Origin: Gemmatimonadota bacterium | Lineage (GTDB): Bacteria > Gemmatimonadota > Gemmatimonadetes > Longimicrobiales > Gaopeijiaceae | DNA: 64,000 nucleotides | NCBI GenBank assembly: GCA_028873815.1 | Contig: JAPPNN010000011.1 | Location: 25,024 to 89,023, forward strand | Direction: 5' to 3' | Part shown: positions 52,632 to 62,172 of the stretch, in pieces | Position numbering within the stretch: position 1 is the first letter of the stretch | Layout: the number at the start of each line of letters is the position of its first letter | Translations under genes and position numbers: made by a program | The notes under the pieces: generated by a model | Databases searched by the model: none | Told to the model about the DNA's origin: nothing | Seen by the model: only the letters and a program-made list of their open reading frames with translations

Positions 52632-55356
52632 GCGCCGGCGGAGGGCCCACGGGCTTCAACGCCACCGGACACGCCTTGAGCGCGGCCGTCTGCGTCACCG
52701 GATCGTAGCCGCCCCCGGTCAGTACGTTCACCGGCACGTCCTCGAAGGCGAACGACGCGAAGACCGTCCCCTTCGGCGACTTGGTGGTCCCGTGCACCTT
52801 CACGTACACGCAGCCCCGGGGATTGCTCAGCTCGGCATACCCGCCGTCCTCCAGCCCCAGCCGCACGATGTCGTCGGGATGCACCTCCAGCGTCTCCTCC
52901 GACAGCAGGTAGTCGATCCCGTCCGAACGCCCGGTCTGCGTCCGCGTGTGGTACTGGGGCAGCCGCCGGCCGGTCGTGAGCCACATCGGGTACTCGTCCG
53001 AAAGCGTCTCCTCGGGGTCGCGATACTCCAGCATCTTGAAGATCCCGCGCCCGTTCTCGAAGCGCTCCTCGTGCAGCCTCGGCGTCCCCGGGTGGTCGCG
53101 GGCGGGCACGGGCCACTGGTACTCGCCCCGGTCGATCCGGTCCCAGTCGAGGCCGTTGTAGAGGGGTGAGAGGGCGCAGAGCTCGTTGAAGACCTCCTTG
53201 GCGGACCCGAAATCGAAGCCTTGCCAGCCCATTCGCCGAGCGAGCTGCGAGAGGATCCACCAGTCGGGCTTCGCTTCGCCTGGCGGCGGCACCGCCGCAC
53301 GCAACCGCTGCACGCGGCGCTCGGTGTTGGTGCAGACGCCGTCGGTCTCGGCCCAGGCCGTGGCCGGGAACACCACATCGGCCACCTTGGCCGTCTCGGT
53401 CATGAAGATGTCGATCACGACCAGGCAGTCGAGGCTCTTGAGCGCGTGTTCGCAGTGGTGGCGGTCCGGGTCGGTGACCAGCGTGTTCTCGCCGTCGATG
53501 ATCATCGCGTGGATGCCGTCGCCGCACAGGTCCAGCGCCGTGACCTTGGTCATGCCCGTCTCCAGGTCGACCTTGCGCCCGTACGCCCGGTGGAACTTCG
53601 CCTGGTGGGCGGGATCGGTGACGGTCTGGAAGCCGGGGTAGTTGTTGGGCAGCGCGCCCGCGTCGCCGGCGCCCTGGATGTTGTTCTGCCCGCGCATGGG
53701 GTTCACCCCCGTGCCCTCGCGGCCAAGGTTGCCGGTCATCAGGGCCAGGTTGCAGAGGCTCTGCACGTTGTCGACGCCGCAGATGTGCTCGGTGACCCCG
53801 ACCGTGTAGTAGATGGCGCCCCGGTCGGCCCCGCCGTACAGCAGCGCCGCCTTTTCGATGTCCTCGGGGTCGCACTCGCTGATCCCGGACGCCCACTCCG
53901 GGGTGTACTGCGCGACGTGCTGCATGAAGTCCTCGCCGTGGGCCGTGCGCTCGTCGATGAAGGCCTGGTCCATCAGCCCCTCCCGGGCGATCACATGCGC
54001 CATCGCGAGCAGCAGCGACACGTCGGACCCCACGCGGATGGGCAGGTGCACGTCGGCGATCTCGGCCAGCCCGATCCGGCGCGGGTCCGCCACGATCATC
54101 TTCGCGCCGCGCGCGAGCGCCCGCTTGAGCCGTGTGGCGGCCACGGGGTGGCACTCGGTCATGTTGGTGCCGATGCAGAAGATCACATCGGGCTTGTCCA
54201 TGTCGGCGAGAGGGTTCGACATCGCCCCTCTTCCGATTGTTGCCGCCAGACCGGCGACTGTGGGGGCGTGTCAGGCACGGCTGCAGTTGTCGATGTGGTT
54301 CGTCCCCAATCCCGCCCTGATGAAGCGTTGCATCATGTAGGCGGCCTCGTGGGGAGCGCGTCCGGAGGCGATCCCGTAGACGGCGCGGCGCCCGTGGTCC
54401 CTCACCACCTTGCGCAGCTTGTCGGCGGCGAAGTCCAGCGCCTCGTCCCACGACGCGGGGCGCAGTTCCCCGGTCTCGTCGTCGCGCACGAAGGGCGTGG
54501 CGAGACGGTCGGGATGGTGCACAAAGTCGAAGGCGAACTGGCCCTTCACGCACAGCGCCCCTTCGTTCGCCGGTCCGTCCATCGCCGGCAACACGCCCAC
54601 GATCTTCTCCCCGCGCGTCATCACGTCGACCGAGCAGCCGACGCCGCAGTAGGGACAGACGGTGCGGGTCGTCTCGGTCTCGCCCGGAACGTCCCTGTTG
54701 GCGAGCGCCTTGAGGTCTCCCAGCGCACCCGTCGGACAGGTCTGGATGCACTGCCCGCAGAAGGTGCACGCCGAGTCCTTGAGGTGGCCGCCGAACTCGG
54801 TGGTGATCTGCGTGTGGAAGCCGCGATTCATCACCGAGATCGCGTAGTCCCCCTCCTGCTCCGCGCACACGCGCACGCAGCGATAGCACGAGATGCAGTT
54901 CTCGTAGTCGCGCTTGATGAAGGGGTTGTCGTCGTCCGGCCGGCTCGTGCCCGACGTGGCGCCCGCGAAGCGGCCGGTACGGGCATCGTAGCGGTCGAGC
55001 AACTCGGCCATTTCCTGCGACGCGTAGCCGTGCATCGGGTCCACGTCGGCGTCGCGGTTCTCCGACGCGACCATCTCCATGAGGATCCGGCGCTGCACCT
55101 CGATGCTTGCGGTTCGCGTGCGCACGACCATGCCGGGGTCGGCCTGCATCGTGCACGACGCCACCGGGTTGCGTGCGCCTTCCAGTTCGACGACGCACAG
55201 CCGGCAGCCGCCGAAGGGTTCGAGCCGGGGGTCGTAGCAGAGCGTCGGGATGTCCCTGCCGTGGCGTTCGGCCACCTCATAGAGCGTCTCGCCCCGAGTG
55301 AAGGCGACCTTCTCCCCGTCAAGGGTCAGGGTCAGTGCCGCACCGTTGTGCCTCAT
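52591..55356 (-). CDS. fdhA: Formate dehydrogenase catalytic subunit, selenocysteine form
   Basis: With UGA 54271-54273 read as Sec362 this is one 921-residue Mo/W-bis-MGD enzyme. N-terminal [2Fe-2S] domain (Cys40, 51, 54, 68), a His-containing Cys-poor linker, two [4Fe-4S] motifs (Cys154/157/160/164 and Cys197/200/203/207) and the catalytic-domain cluster (CPYCGVGC, 234-241). The active site reads IDNCSRA-Sec-HAPTVAG, the classic FDH motif, followed by GTNMTECHP and the MGD-binding C-terminus. Partnered with a NuoEF-like subunit four bases upstream, it is of the soluble NAD-dependent type. It oxidises formate or reduces CO2. Read as two genes it would be wrongly split at 54271. Confidence 0.95.
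54224..54273 (-). promoter_or_regulatory. SECIS element after the fdhA UGA
   Basis: After UGA the sequence folds with GUCGCC / GGCGGC closing the loop GGUCU at nucleotides 19-23. The E. coli fdhF element has the same loop sequence GGUCU starting at the same distance. A lower stem GCCCC / GGGGC joins nucleotides 4-8 and 43-47. This matches the known bacterial SelB-binding hairpin closely. Confidence 0.9.
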
Positions 55357-55360
55357 CGTG

Positions 55361-57082
55361 TCACCCCTTCCTGGGACGCGCGCTCACGGCGGGACCCGGC
55401 GGGGCCCCCACATGCGCGCGGATCCGGTCCGGGAAATAACGGATCAGGCTCTCCGTAAGCAAGGGCGCGGCCTGTCCGAGCCCGCACGCGCTCGTCTTTT
55501 TCATGACATCGTTCAAGTCGCTCACTTCGTCGACCCAGGCCTCGACGGTACGGGGGCCGCTGCCCTCCAGTCGCTCCACCAGACGCTGGCACCCGATCCG
55601 GCACGGGAAGCACTTCCCGCACGACTCCTCGGCGAAGAATTCCATCGATTCGCGGGTGACCCGGATCATGTCGCGCGAGTCGTCGAACACCATGATCCCG
55701 CCCGCGCCCAGGAAACTGCCCTTCGACCGGATCGAGGGCTCGTCGAGCGTGACGTCCAGGTCCGTGCCCGCCAGGAAGCCGCCCGACAGACCCGCCATGG
55801 TGACGGCCTGGAAGGAGCGTCCCGGCGGCGCACCTCCCGCCCAGCCGTTGAGCAGCTCCATGAGCGGCAGCCCGATGGGGACCTCGTAGTTCCCCGGCTG
55901 CGCCACGTCGCCCGACAGGCTGATCACCTTGGTGCCTGCGTGATCGCCGAGTCCCAGGTCCCGGTACCACTCCGCGCCGTGCACGAGAATGGGCGGGACG
56001 GAGACAAGGGTTTCCACGTTGTTAACGACGGTGGGGAGGTTTTCATAGCCGTGCGTGACGGGGAAGGGGGGGCGGTTCCTGGGGAACGGGTGCTTGCCCT
56101 CCAGCGAATTGAGCAGGGAGGTCTCCTCGCCGCAGATGTAGGCGCCGGCCCCGCGCCGCACCATCAGGTCGAACGAGAAGCCGGAGCCAAGGATGCCGTC
56201 GCCGACCAGGCCGGCCGCCGCCGCTTCGGCGATCGCGCCCTCCAGGATGTCCAGCGTCTCGGGGTACTCGTAGCGCAGGTAGATGAAGCCGCGCTCGGCA
56301 CCCGTCGCGTAGGCCGCGATCGCCATCCCCTCGATCAGTGCGTGGGGGTCGTGATCCATGAGCAGGCGGTCCTTGAAGCAGCCGGGCTCTCCCTCGTCCG
56401 CGTTGCAGACGATGGTCCTGGGAGTGCCGTCCGCCTCCGCCACCGCACGCCACTTCCGGCCTGTCGGGAAACAGGCGCCACCCCTGCCGGCAAGGCCGCT
56501 GCGGTCCACGATCCCGATCACTCCGTCGGGAGTCCTTCCGGTGACTGCCCCCGTCAGCGCCTCGTAGCCACCCTGTGCGCGGTATCCCGCCAGGGCCGCG
56601 CGCCCGGGGTCGCGGATCCCCGCGAAGACGCATTCCTCGACGCCCGCGGGAGCGGGGGCCGGCAGTGGCGACGGCCCGGTCACGAGACTGCCCGCAGTCT
56701 TTCCGGTCAACACCGTTCGACCATGGATCACGGGTACGGGCTGGTCGCACCTGCCCGGGCACGGCATCGCGTGCGGGTCGTGTCCGGCCGCCCGCAGGCT
56801 GGCGATCAGGACATCGGAGCCCCGCATGCTGCAGACCGGTCCGTTACACACCCTGGGCCGTTCGGCTCCGCCCTCCTCGCGGGAAAAGTGGTGGTAGAAG
56901 GTGACGGTCCCGAAAAGGTCCGCCAGCGGAATGCGCAGCCCCTTCGATACCGACCGCAACGCCGGCTCCGACAGATACCCATCGCGTGCGTGGAAGGCGT
57001 GGAGCAGCGGCAGCAGGGGTGCCGGCTCGTCCTTCCAGCGCGCAATAAGGGCTTCGTCTGTCGGGTTCGGCATCCGGGCCAC
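55361..57082 (-). CDS. NAD-dependent formate dehydrogenase NuoE/NuoF-type subunit
   Basis: A 573-residue fusion. Residues 1 to about 130 are NuoE-like with a thioredoxin-fold [2Fe-2S] site (VCNGPVCSMRGS, CPGRCDQPVPV); the rest is NuoF-like with the FMN/NADH motif GRGGACFPTGRKW, CNADEGEPGCFKDR, GAGAYICGEETSLL and the [4Fe-4S] site SCGKCFPCRIGC with a distant Cys in SACGLGQ. It should pass electrons between FdhA and NAD+. The gene heads the fdh operon, four bases before fdhA. Confidence 0.92.
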   Translation of the reverse strand: MARMPNPTDEALIARWKDEPAPLLPLLHAFHARDGYLSEPALRSVSKGLRIPLADLFGTVTFYHHFSREEGGAERPRVCNGPVCSMRGSDVLIASLRAAGHDPHAMPCPGRCDQPVPVIHGRTVLTGKTAGSLVTGPSPLPAPAPAGVEECVFAGIRDPGRAALAGYRAQGGYEALTGAVTGRTPDGVIGIVDRSGLAGRGGACFPTGRKWRAVAEADGTPRTIVCNADEGEPGCFKDRLLMDHDPHALIEGMAIAAYATGAERGFIYLRYEYPETLDILEGAIAEAAAAGLVGDGILGSGFSFDLMVRRGAGAYICGEETSLLNSLEGKHPFPRNRPPFPVTHGYENLPTVVNNVETLVSVPPILVHGAEWYRDLGLGDHAGTKVISLSGDVAQPGNYEVPIGLPLMELLNGWAGGAPPGRSFQAVTMAGLSGGFLAGTDLDVTLDEPSIRSKGSFLGAGGIMVFDDSRDMIRVTRESMEFFAEESCGKCFPCRIGCQRLVERLEGSGPRTVEAWVDEVSDLNDVMKKTSACGLGQAAPLLTESLIRYFPDRIRAHVGAPPGPAVSARPRKG

Positions 57083-57163
57083 GCTGTGTTGCGGGGAGGG
57101 AGGTTGCTGGGTCCGTTGGTGGACGCGTTCGGGTGACTCTTCGCGGAATTCCCGCGTGCCCTA

Positions 57164-57169
57164 CATAAT
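57164..57169 (+). promoter_or_regulatory. Possible -10 box for fdhD
   Basis: CATAAT lies in an AT-rich pocket between the divergent fdh operon and fdhD, 45 bases before the fdhD ATG. A weak TTCGCG would be 18 bases upstream. GGAATTCC, a palindrome, overlaps the spacer. Weak evidence. Confidence 0.3.
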
Positions 57170-57214
57170 AGTTGGAGGAAACATTTGCCGACACCGGAAA
57201 GGAAGGGAACGGCG

Positions 57215-58111
57215 ATGAACCAGCGCCGCGCAGGCATGGGCGGTCCGAGCGGTCTCCGCCGCAAGGCTGCTCGGGTGCGTGTGGGACGCATGCGCGGTGG
57301 CCGGTTCTCGACGCGCGGCGACAGCGTGGCCGTGGAGGAGCCGATGGAGGTTCGGCTGGAGGTGCCGGGCGACGACGGTATCCGCGAACATCCGGTTTCG
57401 GTGACGATGAGGACACCGGGGGACGACTTCGAACTCGCGGCCGGCTTTCTCTTTACCGAAGGCGTGGTCATCGACCCGGCGGCGGTGGCCGATGTCCGCT
57501 ATTGCCGAAACGTGGAACCGCAGGAGTACAACGTCGTGACGGCTTCCGTGCGGGACCCCGCCGCCTTTGATGCCACCAGCCTGACGCGCAACTTCTACGT
57601 GACCTCTTCGTGTGGCGTGTGCGGCAAGGCGTCGCTCGAGGCGGTCGAAGTCATGGGATGCCAGCCGGTTGCCGGGGGCACCTTCACCATCGCCGAAGAC
57701 GATGTCCGGGCGCTGCCGGACAAGCTGCGAACGCTGCAGAGGACCTTCGAGCGCACCGGCGGCCTGCACGCGGCCGGGCTCTTCGACGGCGACGGCCGGA
57801 TCACGGTGGCGCGCGAGGACGTCGGCCGCCACAACGCCGTGGACAAGGTGATCGGGGCGCTCGTGCTGTCGCGGGCGCTCCCCGGCTCGGCGTCGGGCCT
57901 GATCGTGTCGGGCCGTTCGTCGTTCGAGATCCTCCAGAAGGCCGCCATGGCGGGCATCCCCGTGGTGGTTGCCGTGGGAGCGCCGTCGAGCCTCGCCGTC
58001 ACTTTCGCCCGGCGCTTCAACATGACCCTCGTTGGATTCGCGAACCGGGACGGGTACAACGTCTACTCCGGCGGAGACCGGATCTCGCGGGGCGACGGAG
58101 CGGGGGAGTGA
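57215..58111 (+). CDS. fdhD: FdhD, formate dehydrogenase sulfurtransferase
   Basis: A 298-residue FdhD that transfers sulfur to the molybdenum cofactor to activate formate dehydrogenase. The catalytic CxxC is in TSSCGVCGKAS; GDDFELAAGFLFTEGV and RFNMTLVGFANRDGYNVY are also typical. Start ATG 57215 follows GGAAGGG by 7 bases; an upstream frame from 57185 has no site. It is divergent from the FDH operon and coupled to the MobA-MobB gene (GTGA). Confidence 0.95.
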   Translation: MNQRRAGMGGPSGLRRKAARVRVGRMRGGRFSTRGDSVAVEEPMEVRLEVPGDDGIREHPVSVTMRTPGDDFELAAGFLFTEGVVIDPAAVADVRYCRNVEPQEYNVVTASVRDPAAFDATSLTRNFYVTSSCGVCGKASLEAVEVMGCQPVAGGTFTIAEDDVRALPDKLRTLQRTFERTGGLHAAGLFDGDGRITVAREDVGRHNAVDKVIGALVLSRALPGSASGLIVSGRSSFEILQKAAMAGIPVVVAVGAPSSLAVTFARRFNMTLVGFANRDGYNVYSGGDRISRGDGAGE

Positions 58112-59217
58112 GCGCTTTCACCGGTGGCGATGGACGGCCGCTGCTCGGCGTCGTTCTGGCCGGTGGCGAGAGCCGCCGCTTCGGATCGCCCAAGGCGCTG
58201 GCCACGTTGCATGCGAAGCCTCTGTGGCAAGTGGCGGTGGAGCGGCTGAGCGCGGTGTGCGACCGCGTGGAGGTGTCGGCCAACGACGCGCGGGTGGCCG
58301 GCGTGGTGAGTTCCACGGTCGGGGTGTTCGCGGATCGCGAGGCGAACGCGGGTCCCCTCGGGGGCCTCCACGCAGCCTGGAGGCGCGCGGTTGAAGTGGG
58401 CAGCGGAGGGATCATGGTGTTGGCGGTCGACACGCCGTGGGTGCCGCACGAAGCGCTCGTCCGCCTCGCCACGCAGTGGCGGTCGCACGGCAGGGCGTGC
58501 GTGGCCGCTGCCGGTCCGCCCTGGGGCTTCGAACCGTTGACTGCGGTCTATCCCGTCTCTTCGCTGGATAGCGTGGAAGACGCGTTGCGGGGCGGCCATC
58601 GCCAGGCCGGGGCGTTCGCGGAGTCGCTGAGCCCCTTGGTGGTGGACACGGGCGTGGATTCCGCCCGCTTCCGCAGCGTCAACCGGCCCGAGGACCTGCC
58701 GCCTCCCGCGTTCTCGATCGTCGGCAACAAGAACTCGGGCAAGACGACGCTGACGGTCGCGGTGATCGCCGAACTGGCCCGCCGAGGACGGAGGGTGATG
58801 TCCGTCAAGCACGGCCACCACTTTCGAGTGGACAGTCCCGGCACGGATTCGTGGCGCCACCGGCACGAGGGCGGCGCGGAACGCGTGCTGCTGGCCGGCC
58901 CGGATGAATTCGCCGTGATGGGGGGCTGGGAGACCGGCTCCGAGCCTCCCCTCGACCTCCTGCTGTCCCGTCACCTGGCGGATGCCGAGATCGTGGTGGT
59001 CGAGGGATATCGCCACGAGGAGCTTCCCAAGGTGGAGATCTTCCGCTCGGAGGTGCAGCCCGAGCCGGTGCTGGGACCGGAAGAGGCTCGAAAAAGGGGA
59101 GTCCTTGCCGTGGTCACCGACCGCGACGACCTCCAGTGGCCCGCGCCGGTGCTGGATCCGGATGCCGCGGACACGGCTGCACGGGTCGTGGATGCTGCGG
59201 AAAGGGCCCTGTTTTGA
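58108..59217 (+). CDS. MobA-MobB fusion for molybdenum cofactor maturation
   Basis: The start GTG 58108 overlaps the fdhD stop. The 369-residue protein has MobA first (LAGGESRRFGSPKAL, GPLGGLHAAW, DTPWVP), adding GMP to molybdopterin, then MobB from about residue 205 (IVGNKNSGKTTLTVAV, VMSVKHGHHF, VEGYRHEELPKVEIFR), a GTP-binding helper. Bis-MGD made here would be the FDH cofactor. The operon fdhD-mobAB faces away from fdhBA. Confidence 0.92.
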   Translation: MSAFTGGDGRPLLGVVLAGGESRRFGSPKALATLHAKPLWQVAVERLSAVCDRVEVSANDARVAGVVSSTVGVFADREANAGPLGGLHAAWRRAVEVGSGGIMVLAVDTPWVPHEALVRLATQWRSHGRACVAAAGPPWGFEPLTAVYPVSSLDSVEDALRGGHRQAGAFAESLSPLVVDTGVDSARFRSVNRPEDLPPPAFSIVGNKNSGKTTLTVAVIAELARRGRRVMSVKHGHHFRVDSPGTDSWRHRHEGGAERVLLAGPDEFAVMGGWETGSEPPLDLLLSRHLADAEIVVVEGYRHEELPKVEIFRSEVQPEPVLGPEEARKRGVLAVVTDRDDLQWPAPVLDPDAADTAARVVDAAERALF

Positions 59218-60353
59218 CCACGCCGTCGCCCGGGCGCCTCGCGTCCCTGGATGCCTTCCGGGGCCTCGCCGTCGCGGGAATGATCCTCGTCAACAACCCG
59301 GGGAGCTGGTCACACGTCTACGGCCCGCTCAGGCACGCTCCCTGGCACGGCGCCACGCCGACCGACCTCGTCTTCCCGTTCTTCCTCTTCGCCGTCGGCG
59401 TGTCGCTGTCGTTCTCCTTCGCGGCGCGGACCGCCAGGGGAGCCTCGCGCCGCGACCTGTGGACGCACGTCGCGCGGCGCGCCCTCATCATCTACGGGCT
59501 CGGCCTCTTCATGGCGGCGTTTCCCGGCTTCGACCTCGCAACCGTGCGGCTCGTCGGAGTGCTCGCGCGCATCGCCCTGGTCTACCTGGTTGCGGGCACA
59601 CTGGTCCTGTGGCTGTCCCGGCGGGCCGTGTGCGCCGTCATGCTGGCGCTGCTGTTCGCCTACTGGGCGCTCATGTCGTGGGTGCCCATCCCGGGGTTCG
59701 GACCGGGGGACCTGTCTCCAGAAGGCAACCTGGCCGCGCACCTCGACCGCATGATCCTTGGCATGCACATGTGGAGCGGAGGCGGAGGCGTGTACGATCC
59801 CGAAGGCCTGCTCAGCACGCTACCGGCCGTGTCGACCACGCTATCGGGGCTCTTTGCGGGGGACTACCTGCGCACCAGGCGGGCTGCGGCGGACAAGGGT
59901 CCGGAGCCCGCCGGCCGTCTTGCCGCGACCGGCGTTGCACTCGTGCTGGCCGGATACGCCTGGGACGTCCTGTTTCCGATCAACAAGCCGTTGTGGACCA
60001 GCTCCTACGTGCTGTTCACGACCGGGTGGGCCCTCGTGGCGCTGGCGTTGCTGTACTGGCTGATCGATGTGCGGGGCCAGCGCGCCTGGGCGAAGCCGTT
60101 CGTTGTGTACGGCATGAACGCGATCACCGTCTTCGTCGCGTCGGGGCTCCTGGCCAAGGTGCTGGTGCTGCGGAGGGCGCCGGCGGGGGCGGACGGCGCC
60201 ACCACGTCGCTCTACAACCGGATCTACGAGGTCGGCTTCGCTTCCTGGGCCGGTCCACTGAACGGATCCCTCGCGTTCGCGATGGCGACGGTGCTCCTTT
60301 GGCTCGCGGTCCTCTGGGCGATGTACCAGCGGCGGATCTTCATCAAGGTCTAG
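59214..60353 (+). CDS. HGSNAT/NagX-like acyltransferase-family membrane protein
   Basis: The start is TTG 59214, overlapping the previous stop (TTGA), with AAAGGG seven bases upstream. The 379-residue protein has about ten membrane helices. RLASLDAFRGLAVAGMILVNNPGSW and DLVFPFFLFAVGVSLSFSF are hallmarks of heparan-alpha-glucosaminide N-acetyltransferase-like (DUF5009) proteins, which acetylate sugars across a membrane. Substrate unknown; its coupling to mobAB seems incidental. Confidence 0.85.
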   Translation: MTTPSPGRLASLDAFRGLAVAGMILVNNPGSWSHVYGPLRHAPWHGATPTDLVFPFFLFAVGVSLSFSFAARTARGASRRDLWTHVARRALIIYGLGLFMAAFPGFDLATVRLVGVLARIALVYLVAGTLVLWLSRRAVCAVMLALLFAYWALMSWVPIPGFGPGDLSPEGNLAAHLDRMILGMHMWSGGGGVYDPEGLLSTLPAVSTTLSGLFAGDYLRTRRAAADKGPEPAGRLAATGVALVLAGYAWDVLFPINKPLWTSSYVLFTTGWALVALALLYWLIDVRGQRAWAKPFVVYGMNAITVFVASGLLAKVLVLRRAPAGADGATTSLYNRIYEVGFASWAGPLNGSLAFAMATVLLWLAVLWAMYQRRIFIKV

Positions 60354-60358
60354 GGCGC

Positions 60359-60685
60359 CTAGGGCTGCCCCTGACCGGGCTCCGTGCCGGAGGGAAGCGC
60401 CGTCTCGCTGTCCGCGGCCCGCAGTTGCGCGTCGAACTCGGACGCCTCCACGAGACGAGTGAGGGATCCCTGCAGCTCGTCCAACTGCGATTCCAGAAGA
60501 CCGAGCCGGCGTTCGACGATCTTGATGGACTCCTGGGTCCCCTGTCCCTCGAAGTAGCGTCCAAGCGCCTCGACGATGGGCTTGAGCGCGTACCGCGCCG
60601 TGAGCCCGACAATGGGGACCAGCACCACCGAGACCCCCATGATGACCGCGACGAGCGCTACGAAGTCGATGGGAAGTACCTGCAT
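60359..60685 (-). CDS. Hypothetical small membrane protein with coiled coil
   Basis: A 108-residue protein with one N-terminal helix (FVALVAVIMGVSVVLVPIVGL) and a predicted coiled coil near residues 53-80 (VERRLGLLESQLDELQGSL). AAGGA is 8 bases upstream of ATG 60685. No family is recognised; it resembles small proteins found next to anti-sigma or DUF4097 genes in this phylum. Confidence 0.7.
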   Translation of the reverse strand: MQVLPIDFVALVAVIMGVSVVLVPIVGLTARYALKPIVEALGRYFEGQGTQESIKIVERRLGLLESQLDELQGSLTRLVEASEFDAQLRAADSETALPSGTEPGQGQP

Positions 60686-60801
60686 CGGCAGTTCCTTTCG
60701 GTAGGCAAAACTTTCAGGATGTTCCGAGCGTAGGTCCCGCTATGAGGCTCCCGGTCATGGTGGCCGGGGCCGCGTGCGGTACCCCAACAAGGATACTGGG
60801 A

Positions 60802-61893
60802 ATGAATACGTGGAAAGTCACACCCGGGTTCAGCCGGGCAAGGTATGCCGTGCCGGCGATTCTGCTTGTCGCAGGGTTCGCTCCGGCTCCCGGATCGCTC
60901 GCCCAGGAGACCTACCGGGTGGACGGCGGCAGCGTTGCGATCTACAACCTCGCGGGCGAGGTCGAGGTCGTCCGGGGGCGGGGGAGCCAGGTGGAGGTCG
61001 ACATCAGGCGCGGAGGTGCGGACCGGGCGCGGCTGCAGGTGGAGGTCGGACAGGTTGGAGACTCGGAGGCGCTGCGCGTCATCTACCCGGAGGACCGCGT
61101 CGTCTACGAGCGCATGGGCCGCTCCAGCACGACCATCCGCGTGCGGGACGACGGGACGTTCTTTCGGAACCGGTCCTTCGGGGGCCTGTGGGACGGGGAC
61201 GAGGTCCGGATTTCGGGCCGCGGCCGGGGGCTGGAGGCGCACGCGGACATGATCGTGCGCGTACCCGCCGGCGTCAGCGTGGCAATCTTCCTCGCTGCCG
61301 GGTCGGGACGCGCCGACGGGCTGGCATCGGACCTGGTCTTCCGCACCGCTTCCGGTGGAGTCGAGGTGGCCGGCATCGTGGGGGACGTCGAGGTCGACAC
61401 GGGCTCCGGCTCGGTGGCGATCGCCGATGTGGAGGGGGATGTGACGGCCGATACGGGTTCCGGTTCGATCGGCCTGGAGGATATCCGCGGAGACCTGCTG
61501 TCTGCCGACACGGGTTCGGGCAGTGTAAGCGGGCGCAATGTCTCGGTCGCCGAGCTGTATGTGGACACGGGTTCCGGCGGCATCCGGATCGAGGGACTGA
61601 GCGCCGCGGACGTCGAGTGCGACACCGGCAGCGGCTCCGTACACCTCGGCATGCTCTCGGACGTGGACAGGCTGGTCGTGGACACGGGTTCAGGCAGCGT
61701 CTCGCTGGAAGTGCCGCGCGACTTCGGGGCCGAGCTGGAGCTGGATACCGGGAGTGGCGGCATCAGCGTCGATGTTCCCGGACGCGTTGTGGAGACCTCC
61801 AGGCGGCACCATTTCCGGGGCTCCGTGGGTGACGGCGAGGGAACGGTCGTAGTCGACACGGGTTCCGGCGGGGTGACCATCCGCCGCGGCTGA
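60802..61893 (+). CDS. DUF4097-type exported beta-helix protein with DTGSG repeats
   Basis: Start ATG 60802 follows AAGGA at 9 bases; ATG 60742 would add a poorly conserved leader. The 363-residue protein has a signal (VPAILLVAGFAPAPGSLAQ), a DUF4097-like N-terminal part and then nine or so short repeats of the form D-T-G-S-G-(S/G), each about 20 residues, consistent with a right-handed beta-helix. Such proteins are thought to be envelope-stress related, but the role is not established. Confidence 0.82.
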   Translation: MNTWKVTPGFSRARYAVPAILLVAGFAPAPGSLAQETYRVDGGSVAIYNLAGEVEVVRGRGSQVEVDIRRGGADRARLQVEVGQVGDSEALRVIYPEDRVVYERMGRSSTTIRVRDDGTFFRNRSFGGLWDGDEVRISGRGRGLEAHADMIVRVPAGVSVAIFLAAGSGRADGLASDLVFRTASGGVEVAGIVGDVEVDTGSGSVAIADVEGDVTADTGSGSIGLEDIRGDLLSADTGSGSVSGRNVSVAELYVDTGSGGIRIEGLSAADVECDTGSGSVHLGMLSDVDRLVVDTGSGSVSLEVPRDFGAELELDTGSGGISVDVPGRVVETSRRHHFRGSVGDGEGTVVVDTGSGGVTIRRG

Positions 61894-61997
61894 CTCCCCG
61901 TCGCCATCCGCATCAGTCGCGTCCGTTGCAGCCTTCCGGAGGCGACGCCGGTCGTCTTCGCCGGATCTTTTTGCGCCCTTGCGATGTAAAAGTCATG

Positions 61998-62027
61998 TTG
62001 ACCTTGACCGAAATGGAATCGTACATT
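61998..62027 (+). promoter_or_regulatory. Candidate promoter for the TPR gene
   Basis: TTGACC (61998-62003), an 18-base spacer and TACATT (62022-62027) lie in an AT-richer part of the 279-base gap before the TPR gene. The gap holds no open frame that looks coding. The transcript would have a leader of about 140 bases. Confidence 0.4.
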
Positions 62028-62172
62028 ACTCAGTCTTCCCAACTGAATCTGCGACGCCCTGGCGACGGCGCGGCGGTGGCCGTATTGTGTGCGGCTGTTG
62101 ACCCCGCGCGGTTGGCGGTGCGTCGCGGCGTACGGAGAGTCCCGGAGACTTACCATCGAGAAGAGAGGAAAC

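Noticed and set aside
54271..54273. Two separate genes for the formate dehydrogenase alpha subunit
   Set aside because: Both parts are in one frame, the break is UGA at the known Sec site, and a fdhF-like SECIS loop follows.
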